Below, one piece after another: positions 24,379-34,332 of a stretch of 64,000 nt of DNA. The stretch's first letter is position 1. Each line of letters starts with the position of its first letter. Made by a program: the position numbers and the translations under genes. Source of the stretch: JBGSIC01 sp041751875 (GTDB lineage Bacteria > Bdellovibrionota > FAC87 > UBA2466 > JACKAF01); assembly GCA_041751875.1 (NCBI GenBank), contig JBGSIC010000015.1:152400-216399 (forward strand). Direction: 5' to 3'. The notes beneath the pieces are model-generated. The model had not been told where the DNA came from. It saw nothing but the letters and a program-made list of their open reading frames with translations, and searched no databases.

Positions 24379-25487
24379 GCCCGATGTTGGAATCTGAAAC
24401 GCAGAAAGTCATCCGCAGTTTCAATATTGAACTGGTTGTGACGGTGTTTGGCTTGTTTATGATAGGGCTTTTTACGCTTTACAGTGCGACGGAAGCGCAA
24501 GGGGCCCACGCTCTTGTGAAGTCTCAAATTTTCCGTTTCCTTTTTGGGCTGTTACTGGGGGCGGGCCTGATTTTCGTGGATTCCCAGATCCTCTACCGGT
24601 TTTCTTATTTGTTTTACGCCATCACGCTTGTTCTTCTCGTTCTCGTTCTGGTCGCGGGGCATTCTGGTGGTGGTTCTCAGCGTTGGATTGGGTTCGGGCC
24701 CGTGCGTATCCAACCCTCAGAGCTAGCCAAGATTGGAGCGGTCTTCCTTTTTGCGCGCTACTTTGCCGACGATAAAAAACCACCCCCGTACACTTTGCAG
24801 CGCCTTCTGGTGCCAGGTCTTCTCATTGCTCCAGCGGCAGCTTTGATTCTCATTCAACCCGACTTGGGGACCTGTGGCATTCTCTGTTTAACCGCTGGCT
24901 CGATGGTTCTTTTTCTGGGGGTCGATTGGAAATCCTGGGTGATCATCGGATTGATTGCCGCCATCGCGCTTCCGCTAGGCTACACGTACGGGCTTAAAGA
25001 ATATCAGCGCAACCGCGTGCGTACCTTCATGAATCCAGCGGGGGATCCCAGGGGAACGGGTTACAACGCCATTCAATCCAAGATTGCGGTGGGTTCCGGC
25101 CGCGTGATGGGTAAGGGATATCTCAAGGGTACTCAAGCGCGACTCAATTTTATTCCCGAGCAGCACACCGATTTCATTTTCTCCGTACTGGCGGAAGAAA
25201 GGGGTTTTGTCGGGTCGCTTATTTTGATTATCTTATATTTCTTGTATTGCATGTTCGCGCTAAGGACGGTGACCCGCGCACGAGACCAGTTTGAGATCCT
25301 TCTGGCTTTTGGTTTAACGTCGATTATGTTTTGGCACGTGTTTGTCAATTTAGGAATGGTCGTGGGGCTTCTCCCCATTGTGGGCGTCACCTTGCCCTTC
25401 ATGAGTTTCGGCGGGTCGTCTATTTTGACCTTCCTGCTGATCACAGGTCTCATTCTCAATATTAGTCGCAAACGATACATCTTCTAG
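24375..25487 (+). CDS. rodA: Peptidoglycan glycosyltransferase RodA (SEDS family)
   Basis: The 370-residue polytopic protein has the SEDS signatures: QRWIGFGPVRIQPSELAKIG in the first half and EQHTDFIFSVLAEERGFVGS plus GVTLPFMSFGGSSILT in the second. RodA polymerises lipid II for cell elongation in complex with PBP2, encoded immediately upstream. Start is a GTG overlapping mrdA by four bases. Length and motifs are normal. Confidence 0.96.
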   Translation: MSPMLESETQKVIRSFNIELVVTVFGLFMIGLFTLYSATEAQGAHALVKSQIFRFLFGLLLGAGLIFVDSQILYRFSYLFYAITLVLLVLVLVAGHSGGGSQRWIGFGPVRIQPSELAKIGAVFLFARYFADDKKPPPYTLQRLLVPGLLIAPAAALILIQPDLGTCGILCLTAGSMVLFLGVDWKSWVIIGLIAAIALPLGYTYGLKEYQRNRVRTFMNPAGDPRGTGYNAIQSKIAVGSGRVMGKGYLKGTQARLNFIPEQHTDFIFSVLAEERGFVGSLILIILYFLYCMFALRTVTRARDQFEILLAFGLTSIMFWHVFVNLGMVVGLLPIVGVTLPFMSFGGSSILTFLLITGLILNISRKRYIF

Positions 25488-25525
25488 CGCTTGCCCGTGC
25501 GACCCAACGGTGCGACATTCCCCCC

Positions 25526-26992
25526 GTGGAAAAGGTTCAACCAACTTATGGCCTCCATTGGTTTCGACGGGACTTACGTGTCAAAGGTAATCCCGCGCTC
25601 GCACGCGCCGCAAAGGAGCATGAGGGGAGAGTGGGGGGCGTTTTTTGTTTTGATAAGAAGTTTCTATCCCGACCTGATTTTTCATCCATCCGCTTTCAGT
25701 TTTTTTTGGAGACCTTGCGTGCCCTGCGGGAAGAACTGCGGGAGAGCGGCGGTGATTTGCTTGTTCTGGATACTGGTCCCTTAGATGCCTTTGGGGAACT
25801 CTTCGCATTTTTGAAAAAGGCTGGGCACCCATTGCCGAGTGCGGTGAGCTGGAACCGGGATTACGAACCGTTTGCGACGGCAAGGGACGCCAAGATGAAA
25901 GGGTTCTTTGAAGAAAAGGAGATCCGCGTTTCCACCGAGCGGGATCATGTTTTGATTGAACCCTCTGAGATTCAGAAGCCTGCTAACCCTCGCGACCCGT
26001 ACAAAGTCTACACGCCGTTCTCGCGTAAATGGCTTGAGGTATTTCAGACCCCCGAGATCCAACGGCGCGTGAATGAAGCTCAGGGGCGAAAAGCTCTGAC
26101 TTTTACTTTCGCTTGGAAGAAGGTTGCCGGGCCGCTTGTGGAGAAAGCATTGCTTGAGGCCTATCTCGAGTCCAACGCGCGTGAAGTAACTGTTCCCCTA
26201 CCGCCCGCAGGTTCTAAAGCGGCTATGGAACGAGTGAAAGCGTTTAAAACAAAAATAGATCAGTACGCGACGGCTCGTGACATTCCGACAGAGAGTGGCA
26301 CTTCCGGCTTTTCTATCTTTTTTAAGAATGGCTCTCTCACGGTCGCCCAAGTGATTGCCCTGTTGGATCTTAATCAAAAGAAATTAAAACAAGGCCCGGA
26401 AAAATTTTTGAAGGAGCTCATCTGGCGTGAGTTCTATGTTTATATTCTTTCTCATTTTCCCGCGGTCGAGAAGTTGGCGTTTTTAAAGCGTTATGAAAAC
26501 CTGGATTGGGAAAACAACAAGACTCATTTTGAGGCATGGAAGCAGGGCCTTACGGGATATCCTCTTGTGGACGCGGGAATGCGTCAGCTAAATGAAACTG
26601 GTTGGATGCACAACCGGGTTCGGATGGTGGTGGCGTCCTTTCTCTGCAAGGACTTGCTTATCGACTGGCGGTGGGGCGAACGTTATTTTATGGAGCGCCT
26701 TCTCGACGGAGACTTAGCCCCCAACAATGGGGGTTGGCAGTGGGCGGCCTCTACGGGCTGTGATCCTCAACCGTATTTCCGCATTTTTAATCCTGAGCTG
26801 CAGAGCCGAAAGTTTGACCCCGAAGGCAGTTACATACGCAAGTACGTCCCGGAACTTGGAAATCTCGATAATCGGTCCATCCACGCTCCTGCCCCAGAAC
26901 AGCGGGGGCAGTATCCTCAACCAATCGTAGACCACAGCGTGCAACGCGCGAAAGCACTCAAAATGTACAAAGAGGCGATGGGCAAAAACTAA
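25526..26992 (+). CDS. phrB: Deoxyribodipyrimidine photolyase (cryptochrome/photolyase family)
   Basis: The 488-residue flavoprotein begins with an antenna (Rossmann) domain marked by LHWFRRDLRVKGNPAL and ends with the FAD-binding catalytic domain: FLKELIWREFYVYIL, GYPLVDAGMRQLNETGWMHNRVRM, DWRWGERYFMERLLDGDLAPNNGGWQW and the class I ending around PYFRIFNP. It reverses UV-induced pyrimidine dimers using light. The start is a GTG at 25526 with no strong ribosome site; the product begins six residues before the conserved first strand, so the choice is reasonable. It converges with the mutase gene. Confidence 0.94.
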   Translation: MEKVQPTYGLHWFRRDLRVKGNPALARAAKEHEGRVGGVFCFDKKFLSRPDFSSIRFQFFLETLRALREELRESGGDLLVLDTGPLDAFGELFAFLKKAGHPLPSAVSWNRDYEPFATARDAKMKGFFEEKEIRVSTERDHVLIEPSEIQKPANPRDPYKVYTPFSRKWLEVFQTPEIQRRVNEAQGRKALTFTFAWKKVAGPLVEKALLEAYLESNAREVTVPLPPAGSKAAMERVKAFKTKIDQYATARDIPTESGTSGFSIFFKNGSLTVAQVIALLDLNQKKLKQGPEKFLKELIWREFYVYILSHFPAVEKLAFLKRYENLDWENNKTHFEAWKQGLTGYPLVDAGMRQLNETGWMHNRVRMVVASFLCKDLLIDWRWGERYFMERLLDGDLAPNNGGWQWAASTGCDPQPYFRIFNPELQSRKFDPEGSYIRKYVPELGNLDNRSIHAPAPEQRGQYPQPIVDHSVQRAKALKMYKEAMGKN

Positions 26993-27014
26993 GGAAAGAA
27001 GTTGAGCAGAGATG

Positions 27015-30000
27015 CTAAACGGAGCGGCGGTATTGGCCACCCATTTCGTAGAGGGCTTGGGTCATTTGCCCCAACGAACACACGCGAGCCGTCTTCATGA
27101 GCGCTTCGAAAATATTCTTACCTTCTTTGGCGGCTTTTTTTAGTTCCGCTAGCGCGGCCGGGCTCTCCTTTTCATGCTTTTTATGAAAGGCTTTGAGATT
27201 ATCTATTTGCTCCTGCTTCTCAGTGTAGCTCGCTCGAGTCAGTTCTGAAGGCATCGCGCTCATGTGCTCTGGATGCGGGTTGAGAAAGGTATTGATGCCT
27301 ACGAGGGGAAGCGATCCTTCGTGCTTGGCGTGTTCGTAGTGCATCGACTCTTCCTGGATTTTGTTGCGCTGGTACTGCGTTTCCATGGCTCCCAGGACGC
27401 CTCCGCGCGTGGAGATCTTTTCAAATTCAGCCAGCACGGCTTCTTCCACGAGTTCGGTCAACTCCTCGATAAAGTATGAGCCCTGCAGGGGATTCTCGTT
27501 TTTCGTCATCCCAAACTCACGCGCGATAATCAGCTGTATTGCCATTGCTCGTCGGACACTTTCCGCTGTAGGTGTGGTGATGGCTTCGTCATAAGCGTTG
27601 GTGTGGAGCGAATTACAGTTATCGAAAAAGGCGATCAGAGCTTGTAGCGTGGTGCGTATATCGTTGAAGGAAATTTCCTGTGCGTGAAGCGATCTTCCCG
27701 ACGTCTGAATGTGGTACTTGAGTTTCTGGCTGCGGTCATTCGCCCCGTAACGCTTTTTCATAGCGATTGACCAAATGCGGCGGGCGACTCGGCCGATCAC
27801 GGCATATTCGGGATCAAGCGCGTTGCTGAAGAAGAAACTTAGGTTGGGGGCGAAAGAATCGATCGGCATCCCGCGCGACAAGTAGTACTCCACAAAAGTA
27901 AACCCATTGGCGAGAGTGAAAGCGAGTTGGGAAATAGGATTCGCGCCTGCTTCTGCGATATGGTAGCCACTGATGCTGACTGAGTAGTAGTTGCGGATGC
28001 TATGTTCGACAAAATACTGCTGGATATCTCCCATCATACGTAGCGCGAAGGGTACCGAAAAAATGCAGGTGTTTTGCGCCTGGTCTTCTTTGAGGATATC
28101 CGCCTGCACCGTACCGCGAACTTTTTGCAGGGTATCGGATTGAATTTTCGCGCGTTCTTCCGCGCTTGGTTCCTTGCCAAACGTCTGTTTAAAGCGCTCC
28201 ACCTGTTGATCGATGGCGGTGTTGAAGTAAAAAGCCAGCAACATGGGCGCGGGACCGTTAATCGTCATTGAGACGGAGACATTGGGATCAACCAAGTCAA
28301 ATCCCGCATAAAGCTTTTTCGCGTCATCGAGACTGCAGACGCTCACTCCGCTCTCCCCGATCTTTCCAAAAATATCGGGACGCATGGCAGGGTCGGCTCC
28401 ATACAGGGTGACACTGTCAAATGCCGTCGATAAGCGCTTCGACTGTTCTTCTTCGCAAAGATAGTGGAAACGTTGGTTGGTGCGAGTGGGCGTTCCTTCT
28501 CCCGCGAACATGCGCTTGGGTTCTTCCTCGGTTCGCTTGAAGGGAAACACACCAGCGGTGTAGGGGAAGTAGCCTGGTAAGTTCTCCAGGCCCACGAATT
28601 TGAGAAGCTCGCTTGATGAGAGAAAGTGCGGGGGTACTACCCGCCGGATCTTGTTGTGACTAAGGGTGGTGTGCGTGAGCGGCACCTGGAGGGTTTTTCC
28701 CCGAATCTGATAGCTAAATTGTTCCTGATCGTACTGAGCTGCTATGGTTTCATAGGTTGCCAGCGCTGCGGCCAGGTCGGGATCGCACTTAGCTTTTCGG
28801 TTTGAGACTTCTTTTTGAATTTCGGAACGGGTAGATGCCGAGAGCTTAGAGTCCTGCGCGAGTTTATCCATCGCGTGGGTTTGGGCGAGCGTTTCGGCCT
28901 CCTCATGCACTTGCTTCTTGTAGCTACGTACCTGCGAGGCGATGTCTGCGAGATAGGTGCCCCGTGCACGCGGTACGATAGTAAAGGAGGTGGGATCGGA
29001 AGGAACGTGGGGCGTTTCGAGCAACACTCGTTTCGTTTTCTCGTGTCGAATTCGGGTCAGGTGCGAGAAAAGGGTATCGACCCCTAGATCCGCAAAACGG
29101 GACGCAATGGTCCCTACCACGGGGTAGCGTTCCGCTGGTTGTTTTTCAAATTCCAGGTGATTGCGTCTAAACTGCTTGCGAACCTCTGTTAGTGCGTCGA
29201 GTGATCCCGCCTTTTCAAACTTATTGATCGCCACGACATCGGCGTAGTCGAGCATATTAATTTTTTCTAGCTGTGTGGAAGCACCGTATTCGCTGGTCAT
29301 GACGTAGAGGGTGGTGTCGACCAAATCTACGATGGAGGTATCGGCCTGACCGATGCCTCCGGTTTCCACTAAGATCCAGTCAAAGCCCGCACTCTTCATC
29401 AGAGCCACGGCGTCTCGCGTCACTTCACTAATTGCGCTATCAGCCTGGCGGGTGGCAAACGAACGCATGAAACAACGAGGGCCCGAAACGCTATTCATCC
29501 TCAGGCGGTCACCAAGGAGCGCGCCACCCGTTTTGCGGCGTGTAGGATCAATGGCAATCACTCCGACGCGAGCCTTCGTGTCGTTCTGCAGGATTCTCAG
29601 CACGAGTTCGTCGGTTAAACTCGATTTTCCCGCGCCGCCCGTTCCGGTGATCCCAATGACGTAAGACTTGCCGGAAGAGGTGGTAAGGCTCGCGCGCAGC
29701 GACTCCCAGTCTTTGGCGTGGCTTTCAAAAGGGGCCCCCTTTTTGAAAACACTCTCTCCCATCTCGAGACAGGTGAGGGCTTGAGCGAGAGCCTTGGGCT
29801 GAGAAGCAAAGTTGGAGAGCCCTTTCCAGTCGACACCCTCTAGGGCGGAGCGATCGGCGCTGACTAGAATGTCGTTGATGAGTCCCTGAAGACCCATCTT
29901 CCGTCCGTCTTCCGGCGAGTAAAGTCGACGAACGCCATAGCGTTGCAGTTCATCAATCTCTGTCGGGGTGATCGTACCACCGCCCCCTCCAAAAACTTGA

Positions 30001-30308
30001 ATGTGAGGCGAGCCTTTAAGGAGATCGACCATGTACTTGAAAAATTCGACATGTCCGCCCTGGTAGCTGCTAACGGCGATAGCTTGTGCGTCTTCCTGAA
30101 TAGCTGTTTCCACAATATCGGACACAGAGCGATTGTGTCCCAGGTGAATGACTTCAGCCCCGGTCGACTGGAGAATTCGGCGCATGATATTGATGGCCGC
30201 ATCATGACCATCAAAAAGTGACGCGGCGGTTACCACGCGCACTCGATTTTTTAAAACGATTTTGTCCGCGATGGGCGGAACATCTGGTTCCTGACTACTT
30301 TTTTTCAC
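27015..30308 (-). CDS. icmF: Fused acyl-CoA mutase with G-protein chaperone (IcmF)
   Basis: The 1097-residue protein joins three parts. Residues 20-150 form a cobalamin-binding domain (DGHD with His35 as lower ligand). Residues 190-420 form a MeaB-like GTPase (Walker A GITGTGGAGKSS at about 219-230, then the long ISEVTRDAVALM and VETGGIGQAD segments). The rest is an acyl-CoA mutase barrel ending in the STRGGVLGAMETQYQR region. This order matches isobutyryl-CoA mutase fused, which interconverts isobutyryl- and n-butyryl-CoA (or isovaleryl/pivalyl-CoA) and has its own cofactor-loading GTPase. Length is typical. It may share a transcript with the antiporter gene 47 bases upstream. Confidence 0.93.
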   Translation of the reverse strand: MKKSSQEPDVPPIADKIVLKNRVRVVTAASLFDGHDAAINIMRRILQSTGAEVIHLGHNRSVSDIVETAIQEDAQAIAVSSYQGGHVEFFKYMVDLLKGSPHIQVFGGGGGTITPTEIDELQRYGVRRLYSPEDGRKMGLQGLINDILVSADRSALEGVDWKGLSNFASQPKALAQALTCLEMGESVFKKGAPFESHAKDWESLRASLTTSSGKSYVIGITGTGGAGKSSLTDELVLRILQNDTKARVGVIAIDPTRRKTGGALLGDRLRMNSVSGPRCFMRSFATRQADSAISEVTRDAVALMKSAGFDWILVETGGIGQADTSIVDLVDTTLYVMTSEYGASTQLEKINMLDYADVVAINKFEKAGSLDALTEVRKQFRRNHLEFEKQPAERYPVVGTIASRFADLGVDTLFSHLTRIRHEKTKRVLLETPHVPSDPTSFTIVPRARGTYLADIASQVRSYKKQVHEEAETLAQTHAMDKLAQDSKLSASTRSEIQKEVSNRKAKCDPDLAAALATYETIAAQYDQEQFSYQIRGKTLQVPLTHTTLSHNKIRRVVPPHFLSSSELLKFVGLENLPGYFPYTAGVFPFKRTEEEPKRMFAGEGTPTRTNQRFHYLCEEEQSKRLSTAFDSVTLYGADPAMRPDIFGKIGESGVSVCSLDDAKKLYAGFDLVDPNVSVSMTINGPAPMLLAFYFNTAIDQQVERFKQTFGKEPSAEERAKIQSDTLQKVRGTVQADILKEDQAQNTCIFSVPFALRMMGDIQQYFVEHSIRNYYSVSISGYHIAEAGANPISQLAFTLANGFTFVEYYLSRGMPIDSFAPNLSFFFSNALDPEYAVIGRVARRIWSIAMKKRYGANDRSQKLKYHIQTSGRSLHAQEISFNDIRTTLQALIAFFDNCNSLHTNAYDEAITTPTAESVRRAMAIQLIIAREFGMTKNENPLQGSYFIEELTELVEEAVLAEFEKISTRGGVLGAMETQYQRNKIQEESMHYEHAKHEGSLPLVGINTFLNPHPEHMSAMPSELTRASYTEKQEQIDNLKAFHKKHEKESPAALAELKKAAKEGKNIFEALMKTARVCSLGQMTQALYEMGGQYRRSV

Positions 30309-30355
30309 TCTGCCGACTTTAATAGAGGCGGCTAAGTTTGTAAAAGATTAGGCGA

Positions 30356-31567
30356 TTAACTGGCTAACTGCTTGGCGCGCCAGGAAATCAGGAAAGGCGC
30401 CACTAGGGTGGTTACTACGACCATCAGAACGATGGCCGAATAGTCGCCTTTGGTCAGCACGCCAATTTGCTGGCCAATAGCAGCGAATATGAGGCCTACT
30501 TCGCCTCGCGGAATCATGCCGAAGCCGACGAGCAAGCGGTCTCCGCCTCTTTTGACCGAAACTTTTCGCAATCCAAGGCCGCAAACCATTTTGCCGGCAA
30601 CGCCAATCAAAATGAGTAGCGCGCCCATGCCCATGGCTTCCGGATTGGCCAGGGTTTCCCACTTCACTCCCATTCCCATATAGATGAAGAAGATAGGAGC
30701 GAAAAAATCGACAACCGGCTTGATCAGCTCCTCCAGACCGTGTTTCGCAGTCGCTCGAAAGCCCTTAAAAAAGGTATCGTCTAGAGCGATGCCTAGCGCA
30801 AAGGCGCCGATAATGCCTTCTAGGCCTATCAGCTTGGCTACCCAAGCGCTGATCAAACACAGGGCGAGCAAGATGGCGGTGACCGAACCCCCCGTTTCCC
30901 AGTGTTTGAACAATACAAAAGAGCGGGGCAAAACAAAACGGCGCATCAGGACCACAAGAAGACCGAAGGCCGCGACTTTTAAGATAAGCGTCACAAGTGC
31001 CAGAGCCGAGACCGTTCCCGAGCTAACGATGGCAGCCACAACGGTAAGAATAATGACTCCTAGGATGTCATCAATAACCGCCGCTCCCAGAATGACTTGG
31101 CCTGAGACTGAACGGAGTTTTCCGCAGTCTTGTAAAACGCGTGCGGTAATCCCCACGCTCGTCGCCGTTAGCGCGGCTCCCAGGAAAAGAGTGTGCGTGA
31201 AGCTAAAATCAAAAAAGAAAGGGATGACGAGAAATGCCAACAGGAAGGGAGCGACCACCCCGTAAACCGCGGCAGTCGTTGCGTCCAAGCCCACTTTGCC
31301 AATTTCTCTGATGTTGGTTTCTAGACCCACCAAAAAGAGAAGGAAGAGAACCCCCATTTCGGAAAGCGCACTTACCACCGAGGAAGTCTCCACGGCATGG
31401 TAAGCGCCACCGAGAGTTCCCCCGATGTTACCCACAGCAATTCCGGTTAGGAGTTCCACGAGCACGCCGGGAATGCCTACTTTTTCCGCCAGACCTGCTC
31501 CTACTTTAGCGACAACGAGCGCTGCTCCGAGCAGCGCAAGAATCTGCAACAAACTGCCGTGGTCCAT
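30356..31567 (-). CDS. CPA2-type cation:proton antiporter (Kef/NapA-like)
   Basis: The 403-residue membrane protein has about 12 helices and the family pattern: an N-terminal VGIPGVLVELLTGIAVGN helix, VLFLLFLVGLETN, an LGAALTATSVGITARVL helix and AVIDDILGVIIL, where the paired aspartates of ND/DD-type antiporters lie. It exchanges Na+ or K+ for H+ across the inner membrane. No C-terminal TrkA-N regulatory domain is present, so it is closer to NapA/KefB membrane domain only. Ion specificity cannot be read from the sequence. Confidence 0.88.
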   Translation of the reverse strand: MDHGSLLQILALLGAALVVAKVGAGLAEKVGIPGVLVELLTGIAVGNIGGTLGGAYHAVETSSVVSALSEMGVLFLLFLVGLETNIREIGKVGLDATTAAVYGVVAPFLLAFLVIPFFFDFSFTHTLFLGAALTATSVGITARVLQDCGKLRSVSGQVILGAAVIDDILGVIILTVVAAIVSSGTVSALALVTLILKVAAFGLLVVLMRRFVLPRSFVLFKHWETGGSVTAILLALCLISAWVAKLIGLEGIIGAFALGIALDDTFFKGFRATAKHGLEELIKPVVDFFAPIFFIYMGMGVKWETLANPEAMGMGALLILIGVAGKMVCGLGLRKVSVKRGGDRLLVGFGMIPRGEVGLIFAAIGQQIGVLTKGDYSAIVLMVVVTTLVAPFLISWRAKQLAS

Positions 31568-31682
31568 GTTTACCTTCCTAGGAAATGGATAGTTTCAATA
31601 TTGTGCCTTGAATGGGACCGGTTGACGAGAATTTCCCGTAGTGAGTTGCCTAAGAGCCATCAGCCTTCTACAGTAGCGACTC

Positions 31683-32684
31683 ATGGGCCAGATACCTCCT
31701 CGCATTCCCACACCCTTCACCGATCTTTTTGGTTGTTCTTATCCCCTTATCGCAGGTCCGATGTTCTTGGTGAGCAACACCGCGCTGGTTATTGCGGTAA
31801 GCGAGTCGGGAGCAGTGGGAGGTATGCCTTCGCTGAACTGGAAAACAACAGAGAGCTTTCGAGACGCGGTGCGAGAGGTGAAGGCCGGTACGAGCAAGCC
31901 TTTCGCTGTGAATCTCATTGTGAACAAATCGGCACCTCGAGTAGAAGCCGATCTCGCTGTTTGCGTAGAGGAAAGGGTTCCGCTGGTGATTACCTCACTC
32001 GGCAATCCGCAGAAAGTAATCGAGCAAATGCATGGAGTGGGGTGCAAAGTATTTTGTGATGTGACCACTCTCAAATACGCGCGCAAAATTGAAGAGCAGG
32101 GAGCAGACGGGGTGATCGCCGTTAGTACCGGGGCGGGGGGGCACGCGGGTGAGATATCACCGCTAGTGCTTGTCCCTTACCTGAAAAAACACTTGAAGAT
32201 CCCGATTGTGGCCGCGGGGGGAGTGGCGCATGGGAGTCAGATTGCCGCTCTTCGTCTTTTAGGGGCGTCGGCCGTACAAGTGGGAACGCGCTTTATTGCG
32301 AGCCAGGAAACCGAAGTTGGTGCGGACTACAAGGAGGCGATTGTAAAAGCGCAGCCGGAGGACATTGTACTGACCAAAAAACTATCCGGTGTACCCGCTG
32401 CTGTGATCCGAACTCCCTACGTGGATAAAATTGGACTCGAGCTAAACTTCCTGGAGAAATGGTTGCACAAAGGAAAACACACCAAGAAATTTATAAAAAT
32501 GGCCCGATTTTATATCGGTCAATTGCAGCTGGAACGTGCGATTGCCGCTCCTACGTGGAAACAGATGTGGGGAGCAGGGCAAGGGGTAGGATTGATTGAT
32601 AGTGTAAAGCCAGCACGCGAAATTGTAATTGGCCTGATGGAAGAGTATCACGAAGCGCGCAGTCGTTATTGTGGGGAAGCTTAG
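31683..32684 (+). CDS. Nitronate monooxygenase / FabK-like flavoprotein
   Basis: The 333-residue TIM-barrel FMN enzyme has family marks: PLIAGPMFLVSNTALVIAVSESGAVGGMPS near the start, GADGVIAVSTGAGGHAG as the substrate/FMN loop and AAGGVAHGSQIAALRLLGASAVQVGTRF as the phosphate-binding end. The His in GGHAG is the proposed base for nitronates. Members act on nitronates or as enoyl-ACP reductase (FabK); position does not decide between them. It is isolated between a divergent antiporter gene and a convergent gene that overlaps its last four bases. Confidence 0.85.
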   Translation: MGQIPPRIPTPFTDLFGCSYPLIAGPMFLVSNTALVIAVSESGAVGGMPSLNWKTTESFRDAVREVKAGTSKPFAVNLIVNKSAPRVEADLAVCVEERVPLVITSLGNPQKVIEQMHGVGCKVFCDVTTLKYARKIEEQGADGVIAVSTGAGGHAGEISPLVLVPYLKKHLKIPIVAAGGVAHGSQIAALRLLGASAVQVGTRFIASQETEVGADYKEAIVKAQPEDIVLTKKLSGVPAAVIRTPYVDKIGLELNFLEKWLHKGKHTKKFIKMARFYIGQLQLERAIAAPTWKQMWGAGQGVGLIDSVKPAREIVIGLMEEYHEARSRYCGEA

Positions 32685-34246
32685 CGACTTGCGATGAGTG
32701 CCTCACAACTGCGCTGGAAGGACTCTCGTTTTTCCCTGCGATCGGGCGCATGCGAATTGGACCGCAGTAAAAGCAATCGATTAAGAAGTGAAATCGCTCC
32801 GCGATCCGCGCTGCGGATGGGGCCAAGCCAGGTTTCCCCCGACTTTTGCAATTGCCGTACATTGAGCGTCTCCTGGTCAACAACAGATTCCCATCCTCCA
32901 GGGACAGGATCCGGCCGCGTTGCTTCGATAGGAAGGGGGTCGGATGGCGGCAAATCGTGTGCGGCGACACGCTGAGTAATAGCTAGCCCCACGCGCGACC
33001 AGATCTCGAGATAGTGGCGCAAAAAGCGTTTGTAATACTTTTTCTGAGCGAGCTGTTCAGGGGTGATGGGATTTGCGGCGTAAAAAAGCAAAGCTGAGGC
33101 GTATTCGGCCCATAGTTTTCGCAAGCGTCCGGAAACTTTTTCTAACTCCAAACGATCTTTGAACGAATAATGTCCTTCGTCGTGTGCCGCCGCGGTCAGC
33201 TTCTCAAGAGCTGAAACCAGAGCATGCATTCCGCGCGTGTGGGTGAGTGCAACATAAAAGCGTTCCGAAACTGGCTTACTTGAGTCGAAAAGCGCATCGA
33301 GGTCGCGCACGAGCCAAGCGTTACCTAGGCTTTCGCGCAAGCCCGGTAGGTGCTTTAGCCGACTCAGTGCCACCGTACCCCAAAGCTTGTGTGCCCGCAG
33401 GTGTTCGTCGAGTTCGCTTTCGGCGGTTGGAACAAAGTCTTTGGCTTTAACGCCGATAGCGGCGCCTTGTTCTTGCCAATAAAGTTTTCGGCTCTGGGGA
33501 AGATAGAAGAGAAAGTCGCGCCAAGCACTTTTGGTCGCGTACTCGAAACGTTGCCACCAATTCAAGCCAGCTCCGGTGTGCTTGGAGAGCTTCATCACCT
33601 TTTCCACCGGTACGGTAACCGTAAGGAGAAGCATATTGAAGTAAATACAAAAAGCGTGCACACCACCCGGCATGATCGCCGTTTCAATTCCTTCCCACGT
33701 GCCTTGTGAAACTAAAATGATCAGGATCAACGTGGGATCAAATCCGTAGGCAATACGCTGACTAAACGCGCGCGCTGACATGTATATAGAATGGATAGAG
33801 GAAAGAGGATGAGTTAGTCCGTGAAAAAGTTTCACCGGAAGAGCGATGATAAAGCTGGCGACTAAGCGAGCCCATTGGCGCTTGGCTTTTGGCGCAACAG
33901 GATGGGCGTCTGAATCCAAAGAGGCGAGGGCTAAAAGTTGGTTCATCGCGCTTGCCTCAAAGGGGACAGACTCGCCGCCAGTCGGGTGGACCTCCATCTG
34001 CGAACGCACCTCTTCAGCGCGCTCACCCGGAGGATCAAACCGGTGAGAAAGGGCGTTGACTAACTGTTGATAAACCTCGAGCGCCTCCTCGGCGTCTGCT
34101 TCGGGACCGTGGGCGTATGCCACCCCCGAGGGAAGGAGGGGTTGGCTCATCGCTAAGAGAGCGACGATGGCTACCACTTTGCGCGAAGTAAATTGTATCC
34201 AGGCCCGAGAAAGGTGTCTGCTCGAGCGCGTCCAGAACCGCATCAT
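32681..34246 (-). CDS. Large exported/membrane protein of unknown function
   Basis: The family is not recognised. The 521-residue product has a basic N-terminus followed by a signal-like helix ending near GVAYAHG (about residue 46), a region of predicted helices with two hydrophobic segments (around LILIILVSQGTW and FCIYFNMLLLTVTV, about residues 160-210), and a long, charged, helical C-terminal half. Such signal-plus-two-segment proteins occur as expanded hypothetical families in Bdellovibrio-like genomes (inference). It lies downstream of the Fur-family gene and has two similar palindromes in and near its upstream region. Confidence 0.7.
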   Translation of the reverse strand: MMRFWTRSSRHLSRAWIQFTSRKVVAIVALLAMSQPLLPSGVAYAHGPEADAEEALEVYQQLVNALSHRFDPPGERAEEVRSQMEVHPTGGESVPFEASAMNQLLALASLDSDAHPVAPKAKRQWARLVASFIIALPVKLFHGLTHPLSSIHSIYMSARAFSQRIAYGFDPTLILIILVSQGTWEGIETAIMPGGVHAFCIYFNMLLLTVTVPVEKVMKLSKHTGAGLNWWQRFEYATKSAWRDFLFYLPQSRKLYWQEQGAAIGVKAKDFVPTAESELDEHLRAHKLWGTVALSRLKHLPGLRESLGNAWLVRDLDALFDSSKPVSERFYVALTHTRGMHALVSALEKLTAAAHDEGHYSFKDRLELEKVSGRLRKLWAEYASALLFYAANPITPEQLAQKKYYKRFLRHYLEIWSRVGLAITQRVAAHDLPPSDPLPIEATRPDPVPGGWESVVDQETLNVRQLQKSGETWLGPIRSADRGAISLLNRLLLLRSNSHAPDRREKRESFQRSCEALIASR

Positions 34247-34283
34247 ATTTGTAAAGCCAGGCGAGCCGCCTGCCCCATCTTAA

Positions 34284-34298
34284 TCAGATTGAGTCTGA
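34284..34298. promoter_or_regulatory. Palindrome TCAGA-N5-TCTGA before the large membrane protein gene
   Basis: The inverted repeat shares its centre (AGATTGAGTCT) with a second copy at 34333-34349; the centres are 50 bases apart, close to five helical turns. It sits between the fur-like stop and the next gene's start, so it may be an operator for that gene or part of a terminator. Confidence 0.35.
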
Positions 34299-34332
34299 AG
34301 TACTCAAGCGCGCTGAGCTTGGCAAGAGTTAA

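Noticed and set aside
31559..32059. Rightward 166-residue frame over the nitronate monooxygenase gene
   Set aside because: It reads mostly out of frame through that gene and has arginine/serine-rich shadow composition.
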